From the NCBI GenBank assembly GCA_016278325.1, contig JADQCB010000037.1, positions 52,814 through 116,813 on the forward strand: a stretch of 64,000 nucleotides of DNA, written 5' to 3'. This stretch comes from Actibacterium sp. (GTDB taxonomy: Bacteria; Pseudomonadota; Alphaproteobacteria; Rhodobacterales; Rhodobacteraceae). Positions 8,583 through 17,448 of the stretch are shown one piece after another. The position numbers were made by a program, and so were the translations under genes. Positions within the stretch are counted from its first letter, which is position 1. Every line of letters starts with the position of its first letter. The notes beneath the pieces were generated by a model that saw nothing but the letters and a program-made list of their open reading frames with translations, was not told where the DNA came from and ran no database searches.

Positions 8583-9259
8583 GCGGCGTCGACAAATCGG
8601 CGTTGCGCGACGCGGCCACGGTGATCGTGCTGCGCGACAAGGCCACCACGCCCAGTGTCCTCATGGGACAGCGCGGCGCCGGCGCGGCGTTCATGCCCAG
8701 CAAATATGTCTTTCCCGGCGGCGCGGTGGATCGCGTGGACGGCATCGTGCCGCTTGCCTGCCCGTTGACCCCGGCCAGTGCCGCGCAGCTGACCCGACAG
8801 GCCGATCCGACGCTGGCCCCGGCCCTGGTGGCGGCCGGGATCCGCGAATTATGGGAAGAAACCGGCCTGATCCTGGGGGCACCGGGGACATGGCCCGACC
8901 CGGCGCCGCGCGGCTGGCGCGGCTTTGCCGAAACCGGGCATCTGCCCAACCCCGCCGGCCTTCACTTCATTTTCCGCGCGATCACGCCGCCGGGGCGGCC
9001 GCGCCGCTTCGACGCGCGCTTTTTCCTGGTCGAGGCCGAAAAGGTCATCGGCGATCTGGACGATTTCAGCCGCGCCGAGGACGAGCTTTCGCATCTGCAT
9101 TGGGTTCCGCTGGCGCAAGCCCGCGCCCTGGATCTGCCTTTCATAACCGAGGTGGTGCTGGCCGAGGTCGCGGGGCTGCTGCACAGCGGGCTGCCCCCTG
9201 AAAGCGTGCCGTTCTTCGACAACACGACCGAAAGATCCGCCTACGAGCGGCTTCGCTGA
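8543..9259 (+). CDS. NUDIX hydrolase, NUDT7/NUDT19-like with split Nudix box
   Basis: The catalytic half of the Nudix box, RELWEETG, is clear, but about 50 residues lie between FPGGAVD and this helix, as in the coenzyme A/acyl-CoA pyrophosphatase-like NUDT7/NUDT19 group. A diphosphate linked to another moiety is the substrate class; the precise one cannot be read. The start is unresolved: ATG 8543 lies inside the DUF983 gene with no ribosome site, TTG 8603 is another choice, and a CTG at 8579 overlapping the DUF983 TGA follows GGAGG at a good distance and gives an N-terminus (SGVDKSALRDAATVIVLRD) typical of relatives. Coordinates use the ATG. Confidence 0.85.
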   Translation: MGQADARLRSGGLSGVDKSALRDAATVIVLRDKATTPSVLMGQRGAGAAFMPSKYVFPGGAVDRVDGIVPLACPLTPASAAQLTRQADPTLAPALVAAGIRELWEETGLILGAPGTWPDPAPRGWRGFAETGHLPNPAGLHFIFRAITPPGRPRRFDARFFLVEAEKVIGDLDDFSRAEDELSHLHWVPLAQARALDLPFITEVVLAEVAGLLHSGLPPESVPFFDNTTERSAYERLR

Positions 9260-9319
9260 CACCGATCCCGGGCAGCGCCGGGGGGTTGCGGGCAATGCCG
9301 TGCCACCGACCGGGGGGAT

Positions 9320-9523
9320 TCACCGATCGCGCCCCCATCCGATCCGTTGCCACAGGCGTTCATAGAGCACATAGCAGATCAGCCCCAGCACCGTGTTGAT
9401 CAGGGCGATCCCGCCGCCCAGCGCGACCGACCCCGTGGCAAGCAACCCGACACCCCCCATGGTTGCCAACCCGATCAGGTTCCATAAGACTGCTTTGACG
9501 ACGGTGCGCTGCCGCGTTTCCAT
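9320..9523 (-). CDS. DUF2061 small membrane protein
   Basis: A 67-residue protein starting METRQRTVVKAVLWNLIGLA, with two hydrophobic segments (LWNLIGLATMGGVGLLATGSV and GGGIALINTVLGLICYVLYE) and a basic end (RLWQRIGWGRDR), the DUF2061 pattern. Its function is not known. It diverges from the XRE regulator gene across an AT-richer region (9524-9626) that must contain both promoters. Confidence 0.85.
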   Translation of the reverse strand: METRQRTVVKAVLWNLIGLATMGGVGLLATGSVALGGGIALINTVLGLICYVLYERLWQRIGWGRDR

Positions 9524-9626
9524 AAATCCTCCGATGCTGGCGTGATCCCTGCATAGCCCGGCTGCGGGTTGTTGCCCATTCCCGGAATAGTTAACATTTT
9601 CATCTATAAGTGATATTTGATCAACA

Positions 9627-10487
9627 ATGTCGATTCTGATGAACAAGAACACCCGTGCCGAACTGTTGCGCGACAGGCTTGCCAGGGCGATGGAAAGCCG
9701 CGGCACCAACCAGAGCGCGCTGGCCCGCGAAATCGGGGTGGACCGTTCGACCATATCACAGCTATTGGCCCCCGGCGCCGCGCGGCTGCCCAATGCCCAG
9801 GTCGTGGCAGAATGCGCCGCCGCGCTGGGGGTTTCGGCCGACTGGCTTCTGGGGCTCAGCGACCGGCCGGAAAGTGCCGCCGACATCCTTGCCACCTCGA
9901 TGGCGTTGACCTCGGCGCCGCGGGCGCTGGTCGACGAGCAGATCTTCGCCTGGCATCGCGAAGCCGCCGGCTACAAGATCCGCCATGTGCCCGCCGGCCT
10001 GTCCGACATGCTGAAGACCCATGACATGCTGCGCTGGGAATACCGGCCGCATCTGGGCCGGACCACCGAACAGGCGATCGGCGCGTCCGAGGACCGCCTG
10101 AACTGGATGCGACGCGCGAGATCGGACTATGAAATCGCAATGCCCCTGCACGAGGTCCGGTCCTTCGCCCGGGCGGAAGGGTATTACCGCGGTCTGCCCG
10201 CGGATCTCCGCCGCGAACAGATCGACCGTTTCCTCGATCTGCACGACCAGCTTTACCCGTCGCTGCGGGTGACGCTGTTCGATGCGCGGCGGGTGTTTTC
10301 CGCACCGGTGACGATCTTCGGCCCGTTGCTGGCGGTGCTCTACCTGGGGCGCAACTATCTGGCGTTCCGCGACACCCCGCGGATCGAGGCGTTCACCCGC
10401 CATTTCGACGCGCTGGTGCGCGAGGCGACCGTGGCCGAACGCGACTGGCCGGATTTCCTGCATCGGCTGCGCGCCGGGATCAGCTGA
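9627..10487 (+). CDS. XRE-family DNA-binding protein with C-terminal regulatory region
   Basis: A 286-residue protein. Residues ~10-75 form a Cro/C1-type helix-turn-helix (LAREIGVDRSTISQLLAPG, and VVAECAAALGVSADWLLGLS). The remaining 200 residues are a conserved cytosolic domain with no metal or catalytic motif I can name, including EVRSFARAEGYYRGLP and DLHDQLYPSLRVTLFDARR. ATG at 9627 and ATG at 9639 are both possible starts. A TTGATCAA palindrome (9617-9624) directly abuts the start and may be an autoregulatory site. Its 3' end overlaps the convergent flavoprotein gene by 8 bp. The target is unknown. Confidence 0.8.
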   Translation: MSILMNKNTRAELLRDRLARAMESRGTNQSALAREIGVDRSTISQLLAPGAARLPNAQVVAECAAALGVSADWLLGLSDRPESAADILATSMALTSAPRALVDEQIFAWHREAAGYKIRHVPAGLSDMLKTHDMLRWEYRPHLGRTTEQAIGASEDRLNWMRRARSDYEIAMPLHEVRSFARAEGYYRGLPADLRREQIDRFLDLHDQLYPSLRVTLFDARRVFSAPVTIFGPLLAVLYLGRNYLAFRDTPRIEAFTRHFDALVREATVAERDWPDFLHRLRAGIS

Positions 10488-11736
10488 CCCGACCCCGGGA
10501 ATAACCCGCGGCCGCGCGCCCCGCCCAAAGCCCGGTTGCCAGGCAGGCGGTCAGCAGGTAGCCCCCTGTCGGTGCTTCCCAATCCAGCATCTCGCCGGCA
10601 CAGAAGGCGCCCGGAATCGCGCGCAGCATCAGCCCGTCATCCAGCGCATCCCACATCACGCCGCCGGCCGTCGAGATCGCTTCGTCGATCGGGCGCGGCC
10701 CGGCATGACGCAATGGCAACCGCTTGACCAGCCGCGCCAGATCCGCGCCTGCGGGCAGCGGCCGGGCGAACTCCAGCAACAATGCCTGCCGGACCGGATC
10801 CAGGCGCAGCGCCTTGCGCAACCGGTTGGGCAGGCTGTCCTTCGCGGACCCCTGGTTCAGGCGCGCGGCGATTCTTTCCTCGGACCAGTCCGGCATCAGA
10901 TCGACGAACAGATCGGCGCCGTCCCGAACCGCGGCCGAAACCGAATAGATGCCTCCGCCTTCCAGCCCGCGCGCCGAGATCACGAATTCGCCTCGCGTCA
11001 CATGCGCCCCCGCGATCAGGGCGGTTCCCTTCACCGGGGCGCCGAAATGTCGCTGCATATGCGGCGACCATGTCACCGACAGCCCCATGTTCGCCGGCCG
11101 GAAAGGCGCCAGCGCCACGCCGCGCCGCGCCATGATCGACGCCCAGGCGCCATCCGCGCCAAGCCGCGCCCAGCTTGCGCCCCCCATTGCGAATATCGTC
11201 ACCTGCGGCGCAACCCGTGCCGGCCCGGCGGGGGTTTCAAAAAGCAGGTCACCGCCGTGCCACCCTTGCCACCGCCAGCGGCTGCGCAGATCCACACCCG
11301 CGCCGGACAGCCGCGCCAGCCAGGCGCGCAGCAAGGGCGAGGCTTTCATCGCTTGGGGGAATACCCGCCCGGAACTGCCGGTGAACAGCTCCTGGCCGAG
11401 GTCCCGCGCCCACCGCTGCACGGCGTCCGGGCCGAACCCCGCGAGCATCGGGCGAAGAAATGGCGCTGCGGCACCGAAATTCGCCACGAAGCTCTCGAAC
11501 GGTTCGGCCTTGGTCAGGTTCAACCCCGACTTGCCCGCCATCAGGAACTTGCGACCGGCCGAGGGCTTGGCCTCGGCGATGAGGACACGCCGACCTGCCG
11601 TAACCAGCGCTTCTGCCGCCATCAAGCCGGCCGGCCCGCCACCGATCACCAGCGCGTCAACATGCTCGACCACACGAACCGCCTTGTCTCTGATCCTCGC
11701 GCGCGCCCGGTCCGGGCCGATGCACGGGGCGCGCAT
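10480..11736 (-). CDS. HI0933/TIGR03862-family FAD-dependent flavoprotein
   Basis: About 400 residues with an N-terminal Rossmann dinucleotide site (VDALVIGGGPAGLMAAEALV), the family motif MAGKSGLNLTKAEP (GKSGxGRCNxT-like in relatives), and the C-terminal FAD-binding end GAFCAGEMLDWEAPTGGYLL. These are HI0933-like oxidoreductases (BaiN relatives) of uncertain substrate. The first codon used is ATG 11736, but the Rossmann motif starts about 28 residues in, so GTG at 11673 is the more likely true start. The 3' end converges with and overlaps the XRE gene. Confidence 0.88.
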   Translation of the reverse strand: MRAPCIGPDRARARIRDKAVRVVEHVDALVIGGGPAGLMAAEALVTAGRRVLIAEAKPSAGRKFLMAGKSGLNLTKAEPFESFVANFGAAAPFLRPMLAGFGPDAVQRWARDLGQELFTGSSGRVFPQAMKASPLLRAWLARLSGAGVDLRSRWRWQGWHGGDLLFETPAGPARVAPQVTIFAMGGASWARLGADGAWASIMARRGVALAPFRPANMGLSVTWSPHMQRHFGAPVKGTALIAGAHVTRGEFVISARGLEGGGIYSVSAAVRDGADLFVDLMPDWSEERIAARLNQGSAKDSLPNRLRKALRLDPVRQALLLEFARPLPAGADLARLVKRLPLRHAGPRPIDEAISTAGGVMWDALDDGLMLRAIPGAFCAGEMLDWEAPTGGYLLTACLATGLWAGRAAAGYSRGRVS

Positions 11737-11784
11737 GCCACTGAAAACGCGGATCGGCCCGCCCGGACGCGAAGCCGGCCATGT

Positions 11785-12399
11785 TCAGCCACACATCGTC
11801 TTGATCGCGACGCGATGCGCACCGGTGGCGCCTTGTGCCGCCTCGGCCAGGGCGTCCACGGCCGCATCCATCTGCGCGCGATCCACGATGCGCTCGACCA
11901 GGCCGAAATGCAGCGCCTCTTCGGCGGTCAGTTTCGCCCCGCCCATCAGAACCAGCTTGGCCCGCGCCGGCCCGACCAGGGCGACCAGCCTTGCAGGGTC
12001 GGAGGGCTGCGGCAGGAAGCCCAGCTTCATCACCGGGTAGAAGAACCCGGCGCCGGGCACCGCCAGCCGGATATCGCAGGCCAGCGCCATCCCGAAGGCG
12101 CCACCGGCCAGGGTACCGTTCAGCGCGCAGATGGTCAGCGCATCCAGATCGGCCAACGCGGCCGAAACGCGTTCCCACAGGGGATCGGTGGACAGCCCGG
12201 CCCGCGCCTCGTCCAGATCGGCCCCGGCCGAGAACACGTTCCCCGCGCCGGTAAGCACCACAACCGGCACCTGCGCCGCGCCGGCCGCCGCCACCGCCGC
12301 GACCAGGTCCTCCAGCATCAGCCGGGTCAGCGCGTTGGCCTTTTCCGGACGGTTCAGCGTGATCGTCCAGCGCGCCGAAGTTTTCGCGATCCCGATCAC
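11785..12399 (-). CDS. Enoyl-CoA hydratase/isomerase (crotonase) family protein, short and lacking both catalytic glutamates
   Basis: A 204-residue crotonase-fold protein with both oxyanion-hole segments (FSAGADLDEA and NGTLAGGAFGMALACD). It is shorter than the usual ~260 residues. Where hydratases carry their two glutamates, this protein reads YPVMKLGFLPQPSD and VGPARAKLVLMGG, without Glu at either site by eye alignment, so classical hydration is unlikely. Another crotonase reaction on an acyl-CoA is possible. It starts with GTG, overlapping the SDR stop as GTGA, so the two are a coupled operon. Confidence 0.82.
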   Translation of the reverse strand: MIGIAKTSARWTITLNRPEKANALTRLMLEDLVAAVAAAGAAQVPVVVLTGAGNVFSAGADLDEARAGLSTDPLWERVSAALADLDALTICALNGTLAGGAFGMALACDIRLAVPGAGFFYPVMKLGFLPQPSDPARLVALVGPARAKLVLMGGAKLTAEEALHFGLVERIVDRAQMDAAVDALAEAAQGATGAHRVAIKTMCG

Positions 12400-13151
12400 C
12401 CGTCGATTCCCGCCCGGGCGCGGATCTCGGGGTCGCGCAAGCTGACCTCCTGCCCGACGAAATCATCGGCATCGGCGCTGCACATCCACAGCAGGCACCG
12501 GGCGGGCCATTCCGGCGGGATATGGGCGGACCACTCCAACTGGCTGACCGGATTCACGCCGCTGGCCCTGATCTCGCGCTGCATCTGCGTGGCAACGGTG
12601 CCGGGCGACAGGCCCATGGCGCGAATTCCCTGGCCACGGGTTTCCTTGTCGAGACAGGCAGTCAGCATCGCAGCCCCGGCCTTCGAGCTGCAATAGGCGC
12701 TCCAGCCCTCCAGCGGGTTGTGCGCCGCGCCCGAGCTTGTGGTGATGATCGTGCCGCCGCCGGCGGCGATCATGATCGGCAAGGCCGCGCGCATCCCGTG
12801 AAAGACCCCCTTCACGTTGATGTCGATCAACCGGCCCCACGCGGCCGGATCGGTCTTGTCCAGCATCGCGATCGGCTCGATCACGCCGGCATTGTTGATC
12901 AGGACATCCAGGCCGCCGAACCGGTCCGCCGCGGCCCGAACCGCCGCCTGGACCGCGTCGAAATCACGCACGTCGCAGGCCTGGGCCGTCGCGGTCTCGC
13001 CGATCTCGGCGGCCAGCGCCCCGATCTCGTCGAAACTGCGCGCGAGCAGCGCCACATTGGCCCCTGCTGCGGCAAAGGTCCGCGCGGCCGCGGCGCCGAT
13101 ACCCCGGCTGGCGCCGGTGATAACGACCGTCTTTCCCGTCATTTCATCCAT
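12396..13151 (-). CDS. Short-chain dehydrogenase/reductase
   Basis: A 251-residue classical SDR: cofactor motif TGASRGIGAAAA, NNAG, the active-site Ser in TTSSGAA, and the YCSSKAG catalytic Tyr-Lys pair. NAD(P)-dependent oxidation or reduction of an alcohol/ketone is expected. It is translationally coupled to the crotonase-fold gene, suggesting a shared acyl-CoA or lipid-related pathway, but the substrate is not determinable. Starts at ATG 13151 or 13142 are both possible. Confidence 0.88.
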   Translation of the reverse strand: MDEMTGKTVVITGASRGIGAAAARTFAAAGANVALLARSFDEIGALAAEIGETATAQACDVRDFDAVQAAVRAAADRFGGLDVLINNAGVIEPIAMLDKTDPAAWGRLIDINVKGVFHGMRAALPIMIAAGGGTIITTSSGAAHNPLEGWSAYCSSKAGAAMLTACLDKETRGQGIRAMGLSPGTVATQMQREIRASGVNPVSQLEWSAHIPPEWPARCLLWMCSADADDFVGQEVSLRDPEIRARAGIDG

Positions 13152-13289
13152 GTCCGGCAATACCTCCTGTAACCCATGTTTTCCTCTCGATACGCGCCCG
13201 GCGGCACTGTTTCCAGTGCCAACCTTCGCTTGACCCCGCCAAGGCGAAAGCGGAAGGTCTCGGCAACTGGATCGACGCACAGGGAGCGC

Positions 13290-14795
13290 ATGATGAAATA
13301 CTGCAAATTCATTTCGACCGCGGCGCTGGCCACCGGCATGCTGGGGGCGACGCCGGCCCTGGCCGACATCACCGCCGCGCAGGCATGGGACAGCATTCAG
13401 GCCATCGGCCAGAGCTATGGCAAGGTCTTTACCGGCAACGTCACGCAGACCGGCGACAGGCTGACCGTCAGCGACATGAAGATTGCCATGGACATGCCCG
13501 AGGGCCGCATCGAAGGCGATCTTGGCACCATGACGCTGACCGGGCGGGGTGACGGCACGGTTCGGCTGGAACTGCCGGAAGAACACAAGATGACGTTTTC
13601 GGTCGATCCGGCCGAGGGCGAGACCCTGGTCATGCCGATGACCATTCGGCAAACCGGCCTGGAAACGATCATCAGCGGCAATCCGGGCGACCTGGATTTC
13701 ACCACGTCGGCGCGTGAACTGTTCGTGCTGATGCCCGAAATGACGGTCGACGGGAAACCCGTTCAGACCGGGCTCAACCTGAACCTGACGACACTGGCCG
13801 CGCAGTATATGATCGGCGGGACCGATCCGCGCAGGATCGAGGCCAGTTTCGATGCCGCGCAGGCGTCGCTGGCGATGGACATTCGCGAGCCCGAGGGGAA
13901 AGGACATGCAAAGCTGTCGGTTTCGGCACAGGACCTGAAATCGCGCTCGGCCTCGACCGTGCCCCAAGACGGCGACATGGCGAATATGGGCGCGATGCTG
14001 AAGGCCGGCTTCACGACCGATTCCGAAATCAGCCACGGGCCGGCGAGTTTCAGTTTCGATTTCGCCGATGCGGCCCAGACGATGCAGGCCGATGGAACCG
14101 TGCGGGGGGGGCGTTTCTCGGTCACGATGAACCCCGAAACCCTGGAATACGCCGCGACCCAGACGGGTCTGGATATAGCGATGAGCGGATCGCAGATTCC
14201 GCTGCCCGAGATCACCGCCCGGATCGCGGAAAGCGCCTTTCGCGTGACAATCCCGGCCACGAAATCCGAGGAAATGCGCGATTTCGGCCTGCTGGCCTCT
14301 TACAAGGGCATCGAAATGGGCGAGATGCTCTGGTCGATGTTCGACCCGCAAGGCACCCTGCCGCACGACCCCGCCGACCTGGTGGTGGACATCTCGGGCC
14401 GGGGACGCTGGCTGGTGGATTTCATGGACCCGGAGATTGCCGCGCAGATGACCGACGCGCCGCCGGCCGAGATCGCGGCGCTGGAGCTGAACGCGCTGGA
14501 GCTGAGCCTGGCCGGCGCATCGCTGACCGGCCGTGGCAGTTTCACCTTCGACAACGCGGGCGCGCCGGGAAACATGCCGCAGCCCGTCGGCAAGGTGAAC
14601 CTGGAACTCGAAGGTGGGAACACGCTGCTGGACCGGCTGGTCGCATTGGGGCTGCTGCCGCAGGAGCGGGCGCAGGGGATGCGGATGATGCTGGGCCTGT
14701 TCGCCCGTCCCGGCGCGGGCGAGGATACGCTGGTCTCGGAAATCGAGGTGACCGATGAGGGCCAGGTCCTGGCCAATGGCCAGCGCCTGCGGTGA
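13290..14795 (+). CDS. DUF2125 periplasmic protein
   Basis: A 501-residue protein with a clear Sec signal peptide (MMKYCKFISTAALATGMLGA then TPALA before DITAAQAW). The rest is a long beta-rich domain with repeated TGRGDGTVRLELP-like strands, consistent with the DUF2125 family, whose function is unknown. It probably resides in the periplasm, perhaps associated with a membrane. AGGGAG at 13281-13286 is the ribosome site; ATG 13290 and 13293 are adjacent alternatives. An intergenic repeat follows it downstream. Confidence 0.82.
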   Translation: MMKYCKFISTAALATGMLGATPALADITAAQAWDSIQAIGQSYGKVFTGNVTQTGDRLTVSDMKIAMDMPEGRIEGDLGTMTLTGRGDGTVRLELPEEHKMTFSVDPAEGETLVMPMTIRQTGLETIISGNPGDLDFTTSARELFVLMPEMTVDGKPVQTGLNLNLTTLAAQYMIGGTDPRRIEASFDAAQASLAMDIREPEGKGHAKLSVSAQDLKSRSASTVPQDGDMANMGAMLKAGFTTDSEISHGPASFSFDFADAAQTMQADGTVRGGRFSVTMNPETLEYAATQTGLDIAMSGSQIPLPEITARIAESAFRVTIPATKSEEMRDFGLLASYKGIEMGEMLWSMFDPQGTLPHDPADLVVDISGRGRWLVDFMDPEIAAQMTDAPPAEIAALELNALELSLAGASLTGRGSFTFDNAGAPGNMPQPVGKVNLELEGGNTLLDRLVALGLLPQERAQGMRMMLGLFARPGAGEDTLVSEIEVTDEGQVLANGQRLR

Positions 14796-14875
14796 AGCGC
14801 GCCGCCTGACCCGATTGCCCGCCCTGCGGGCGGACGCCTTCTGGCGCTGCGCGCGGATTGGGGCCCTGCCCCAAA

Positions 14876-14903
14876 CCCCGGAGTATTTCGGCCAAGGTGA
14901 AGG
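14876..14903 (-). repeat. Dispersed intergenic repeat, copy 1
   Basis: Read on the reverse strand this is CCTTCACCTTGGC-C-GAAATACTCCGGGG, matching 27 of 28 bases of a second copy at 62771-62798. Both are followed, in the same direction, by a GC-rich hairpin containing GGGGCAG and GCCCC (here at 14861-14873). It lies between the DUF2125 and pmbA genes. Confidence 0.7.
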
Positions 14904-14978
14904 ACCGGGCGTGGCGGCTTGCGCCCGGCGGGGCGCGCGATTACCTGATGCCGGGTGGCAGAATGGACGGAGCCCCAG

Positions 14979-16325
14979 ATGAGCGACACGCCCGAAACCC
15001 TGACCGCGCGCCTGATCGACGCGGCGATGAAAGCCGGCGCCGAGGCCGCGGATGCCATTGCGGTCGATGGCACCTCGCTGTCGATCGATGTGCGCGGCGG
15101 TGTCCTGGAGCAGGCCGAGCGGGCAGAGGGCACCGATATCGGGCTGCGGGTTCTGCTGGGACGGCGGCAGGCCTGCGTCTCGACCTCGGACACGCGCGAT
15201 ACGACGATTGCCGAAATGGCACAACGCGCCGTGGCGATGGCCCGCGAGGCCCCTGCGGACCCGTTCGTGGGGCTGGCCGATCCGGCGCAGTTGGCGCATG
15301 GGTGGAACCTTGACGCGCTGGAGCTGGTGGACCCGGCGCCAGAGCCCGATCCGGCCGTTCTGGCGGACGACGCGCGGCGCGCCGAGGCGGCGGCGCGCGC
15401 GGTTTCGGGGGTTACGCAGGTTCAATCGGCCTCGGCCGGGTATGGGCGGCAGCGGATCCATCTTGCCGCCTCGAACGGGTTTTCGGGTGGCTACATGCGG
15501 AGCGAACGCGGGATTTCCTGCGTTGCGATCTCTGGCACGGGGACCGGGATGGAACGCGACCACGACGCGGAGTCGCGTGTCTTCCAGTGCGATCTGCCGG
15601 ACGCCGCGCAGATCGGCCGAACGGCCGGCGAGCGCGCCGTGGCCCGCGCCAATCCGCGCCGCCCGCGGAGCGGAGCCTTTCCGGTGCTGTTCGACGAGCG
15701 CATCGCCGCGTCGCTGATCGGGCATCTGCTGGCGGCGATCAACGGCACCGCGATCGCCCGCGGCGCGTCATGGCTGCGCGATGCGATGGGGGAAACGGTT
15801 CTGCCGCCCGGCCTGTCGCTGATCGAGGATCCGCTGCGCCCCCGCATCGGCGGCTCTCGACCGTTCGATGCCGAGGGTCTGGCGACGGCGAAGCGCGCGA
15901 TTGTCGAGAACGGCGTGCTTACCGGATGGGTGCTGGACCTGGCCACCGCCCGCAAGCTGGGGCTGGAAAGCACCGCGAACGCGGCGCGCGGCCCCTCGGC
16001 GCCGCCCGCGCCAGCGGTATCCAACGTCACGCTGACGCCGGGCGCGCAAAGCCGCGGCGAATTATTGCGCGACATGGGCACCGGATTGCTGGTGACCTCG
16101 ATGATCGGGTCGTCGATCAATGCCACGACGGGGGATTATTCGCGTGGGGCGTCCGGTTTCTGGGTAGAAAATGGCGAGTTTGCCTATCCGGTCAACGAAT
16201 GCACCATCGCCGGCAACCTGCGCGACATGCTGCGTGGCATGGTTCCGGCCAATGATGCGCAGGTGCATCTGTCGCGCCGGGTGCCCAGCCTGCTGGTCGA
16301 AGGCATGACGCTTGCCGGCGAATGA
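14979..16325 (+). CDS. pmbA: TldD/PmbA family metalloprotease subunit (TldE/PmbA)
   Basis: A 448-residue protein with the PmbA/TldE architecture: N-terminal domain with EQAERAEGTDIGLRVLLG, central FPVLFDERIAASLIGHLL, and C-terminal NATTGDYSRGASGFWVENGE. TldD and TldE form a heterodimeric cytosolic metalloprotease that degrades or matures small peptides (microcin B17 leader and antitoxins in E. coli). TldE itself carries no active site; tldD is not in this window. ATG 14979 is the start at which family similarity begins. The 3' end overlaps the next gene by 14 bp. Confidence 0.92.
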   Translation: MSDTPETLTARLIDAAMKAGAEAADAIAVDGTSLSIDVRGGVLEQAERAEGTDIGLRVLLGRRQACVSTSDTRDTTIAEMAQRAVAMAREAPADPFVGLADPAQLAHGWNLDALELVDPAPEPDPAVLADDARRAEAAARAVSGVTQVQSASAGYGRQRIHLAASNGFSGGYMRSERGISCVAISGTGTGMERDHDAESRVFQCDLPDAAQIGRTAGERAVARANPRRPRSGAFPVLFDERIAASLIGHLLAAINGTAIARGASWLRDAMGETVLPPGLSLIEDPLRPRIGGSRPFDAEGLATAKRAIVENGVLTGWVLDLATARKLGLESTANAARGPSAPPAPAVSNVTLTPGAQSRGELLRDMGTGLLVTSMIGSSINATTGDYSRGASGFWVENGEFAYPVNECTIAGNLRDMLRGMVPANDAQVHLSRRVPSLLVEGMTLAGE

Positions 16326-17085
16326 TCTTGCGCTTCTGATCCGGGCCGCGCGGACGGCCGGGCAGATCGCGGCGCGGTTCTGGCAGCAGGCGCCGCGCAG
16401 CTGGGAAAAGCCGGGGTCACAGGGGCCTGTCACCGAGGCCGACATCGCCATCGACGCCATGCTGCACGAGATGCTGTCCGGCGCGCGGCCCGATTACGGC
16501 TGGCTGTCGGAGGAAAGCCGTGACGCGCCGGCCCGCCTGTCGGCGCGTCGCATTTTCATCGTCGATCCGATCGATGGCACGCGGGCCTTCATGAAGGGCG
16601 AGCGCGCCTTTGCCCATTCGCTGGCGGTGGTCGAGGATGGCGTCCCGCATGCCGCGGTGGTCTTTCTGCCGATGCTGGGGCGGCTCTATGCCGGCGCGCG
16701 CGATGCCGGTGCCACGCTGAACGGAACGCGGATCCGCGCCACGGGGCGGGCCGCGCTGGACGGGGCCGCGATCCTGATCGCCAGCTCGGCCTTGCGGCCG
16801 CAATTCTGGGCCGGGCCGGTGCCGCGGATTGACGCGCATCTGCGGCCGTCGCTGGCCTATCGGATGTGCCTGGTGGCCGAGGGGCGTTTCGATGCGATGA
16901 TAACGATTCGCGACAGTTGGCACTGGGACAGCGCCGCCGGGGCGCTGATCGTCGGCGAGGCCGGAGGTGTGGTCAGCGACCGCGGCGGGGCGCCGCTGAA
17001 GTTCAACACCGCGTCTGCGGTTTCCGCGGGGCTGGTGGCCGCGCCGCCGGCCCTGCATGCGAAGATCCTGCGCCGGCTTGCCTGA
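16312..17085 (+). CDS. Inositol monophosphatase-family phosphatase (CysQ/SuhB-like)
   Basis: A 257-residue member of the Mg2+-dependent, Li+-sensitive phosphatase fold. The metal-binding motifs are present: EES (site I), DPIDGTRAFMKG, and WDSAAGALIVGEAGG near the C-terminus. Candidate substrates are 3'-phosphoadenosine 5'-phosphate (as CysQ) or inositol phosphate. Translation starts at TTG 16312 inside the pmbA 3' end, with MPANDLALLIRAARTAG matching the usual N-terminus, so it is coupled to pmbA. A second, distinct family member lies at 23146-23946. Confidence 0.88.
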   Translation: MPANDLALLIRAARTAGQIAARFWQQAPRSWEKPGSQGPVTEADIAIDAMLHEMLSGARPDYGWLSEESRDAPARLSARRIFIVDPIDGTRAFMKGERAFAHSLAVVEDGVPHAAVVFLPMLGRLYAGARDAGATLNGTRIRATGRAALDGAAILIASSALRPQFWAGPVPRIDAHLRPSLAYRMCLVAEGRFDAMITIRDSWHWDSAAGALIVGEAGGVVSDRGGAPLKFNTASAVSAGLVAAPPALHAKILRRLA

Positions 17086-17191
17086 GCGGTGGAACGGGAG
17101 GGTCAGACACGCGCTCGGGCGGACCCTTTCGCGGCGCTGCGGCATGGTCTAGGTTTGCTGCGAGAGATCCCGCGAAAAATCGGAGCGAACA

Positions 17192-17437
17192 ATGACACAG
17201 CGCCTGCATCTAGTCTTCGGTGGTGAACTGGTAGACCCCGGCAGCACTGCATTCAAGAATGTCGACGACATTCATGTCGTCGGCATCTTCCCCGATTACG
17301 AAAGCGCCTATAGCGCGTGGAAGGCCGAAGCGCAGCGCACGGTGGACAACGCGCATATGCGCTATTTCATCGCGCATCTGCATCGGCTGCGTGATGAAGG
17401 GACAGAGGCCAGCCCGACGGAAGAGCTTGACGGCTGA
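17192..17437 (+). CDS. DUF4170 domain protein
   Basis: An 81-residue protein starting MTQRLHLVFGGELVDPGSTA, containing the GIFPDYESAYSAWKAEAQRTVDNAHMRYF stretch in segments typical of DUF4170. The function is unknown; the family is repeatedly found just upstream of Kdo transferase and lpxK in alphaproteobacteria, exactly as here, implying a link to outer-membrane lipid A synthesis. GGAGCG precedes the ATG. Confidence 0.88.
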   Translation: MTQRLHLVFGGELVDPGSTAFKNVDDIHVVGIFPDYESAYSAWKAEAQRTVDNAHMRYFIAHLHRLRDEGTEASPTEELDG

Positions 17438-17448
17438 GCCCGGCGGCG

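Noticed and set aside
12396..15725. A very long minus-strand open frame (over 1100 codons)
   Set aside because: Only its 3' 756 bases (12396-13151) encode an SDR with proper motifs; the rest is antisense to the DUF2125 and pmbA genes.
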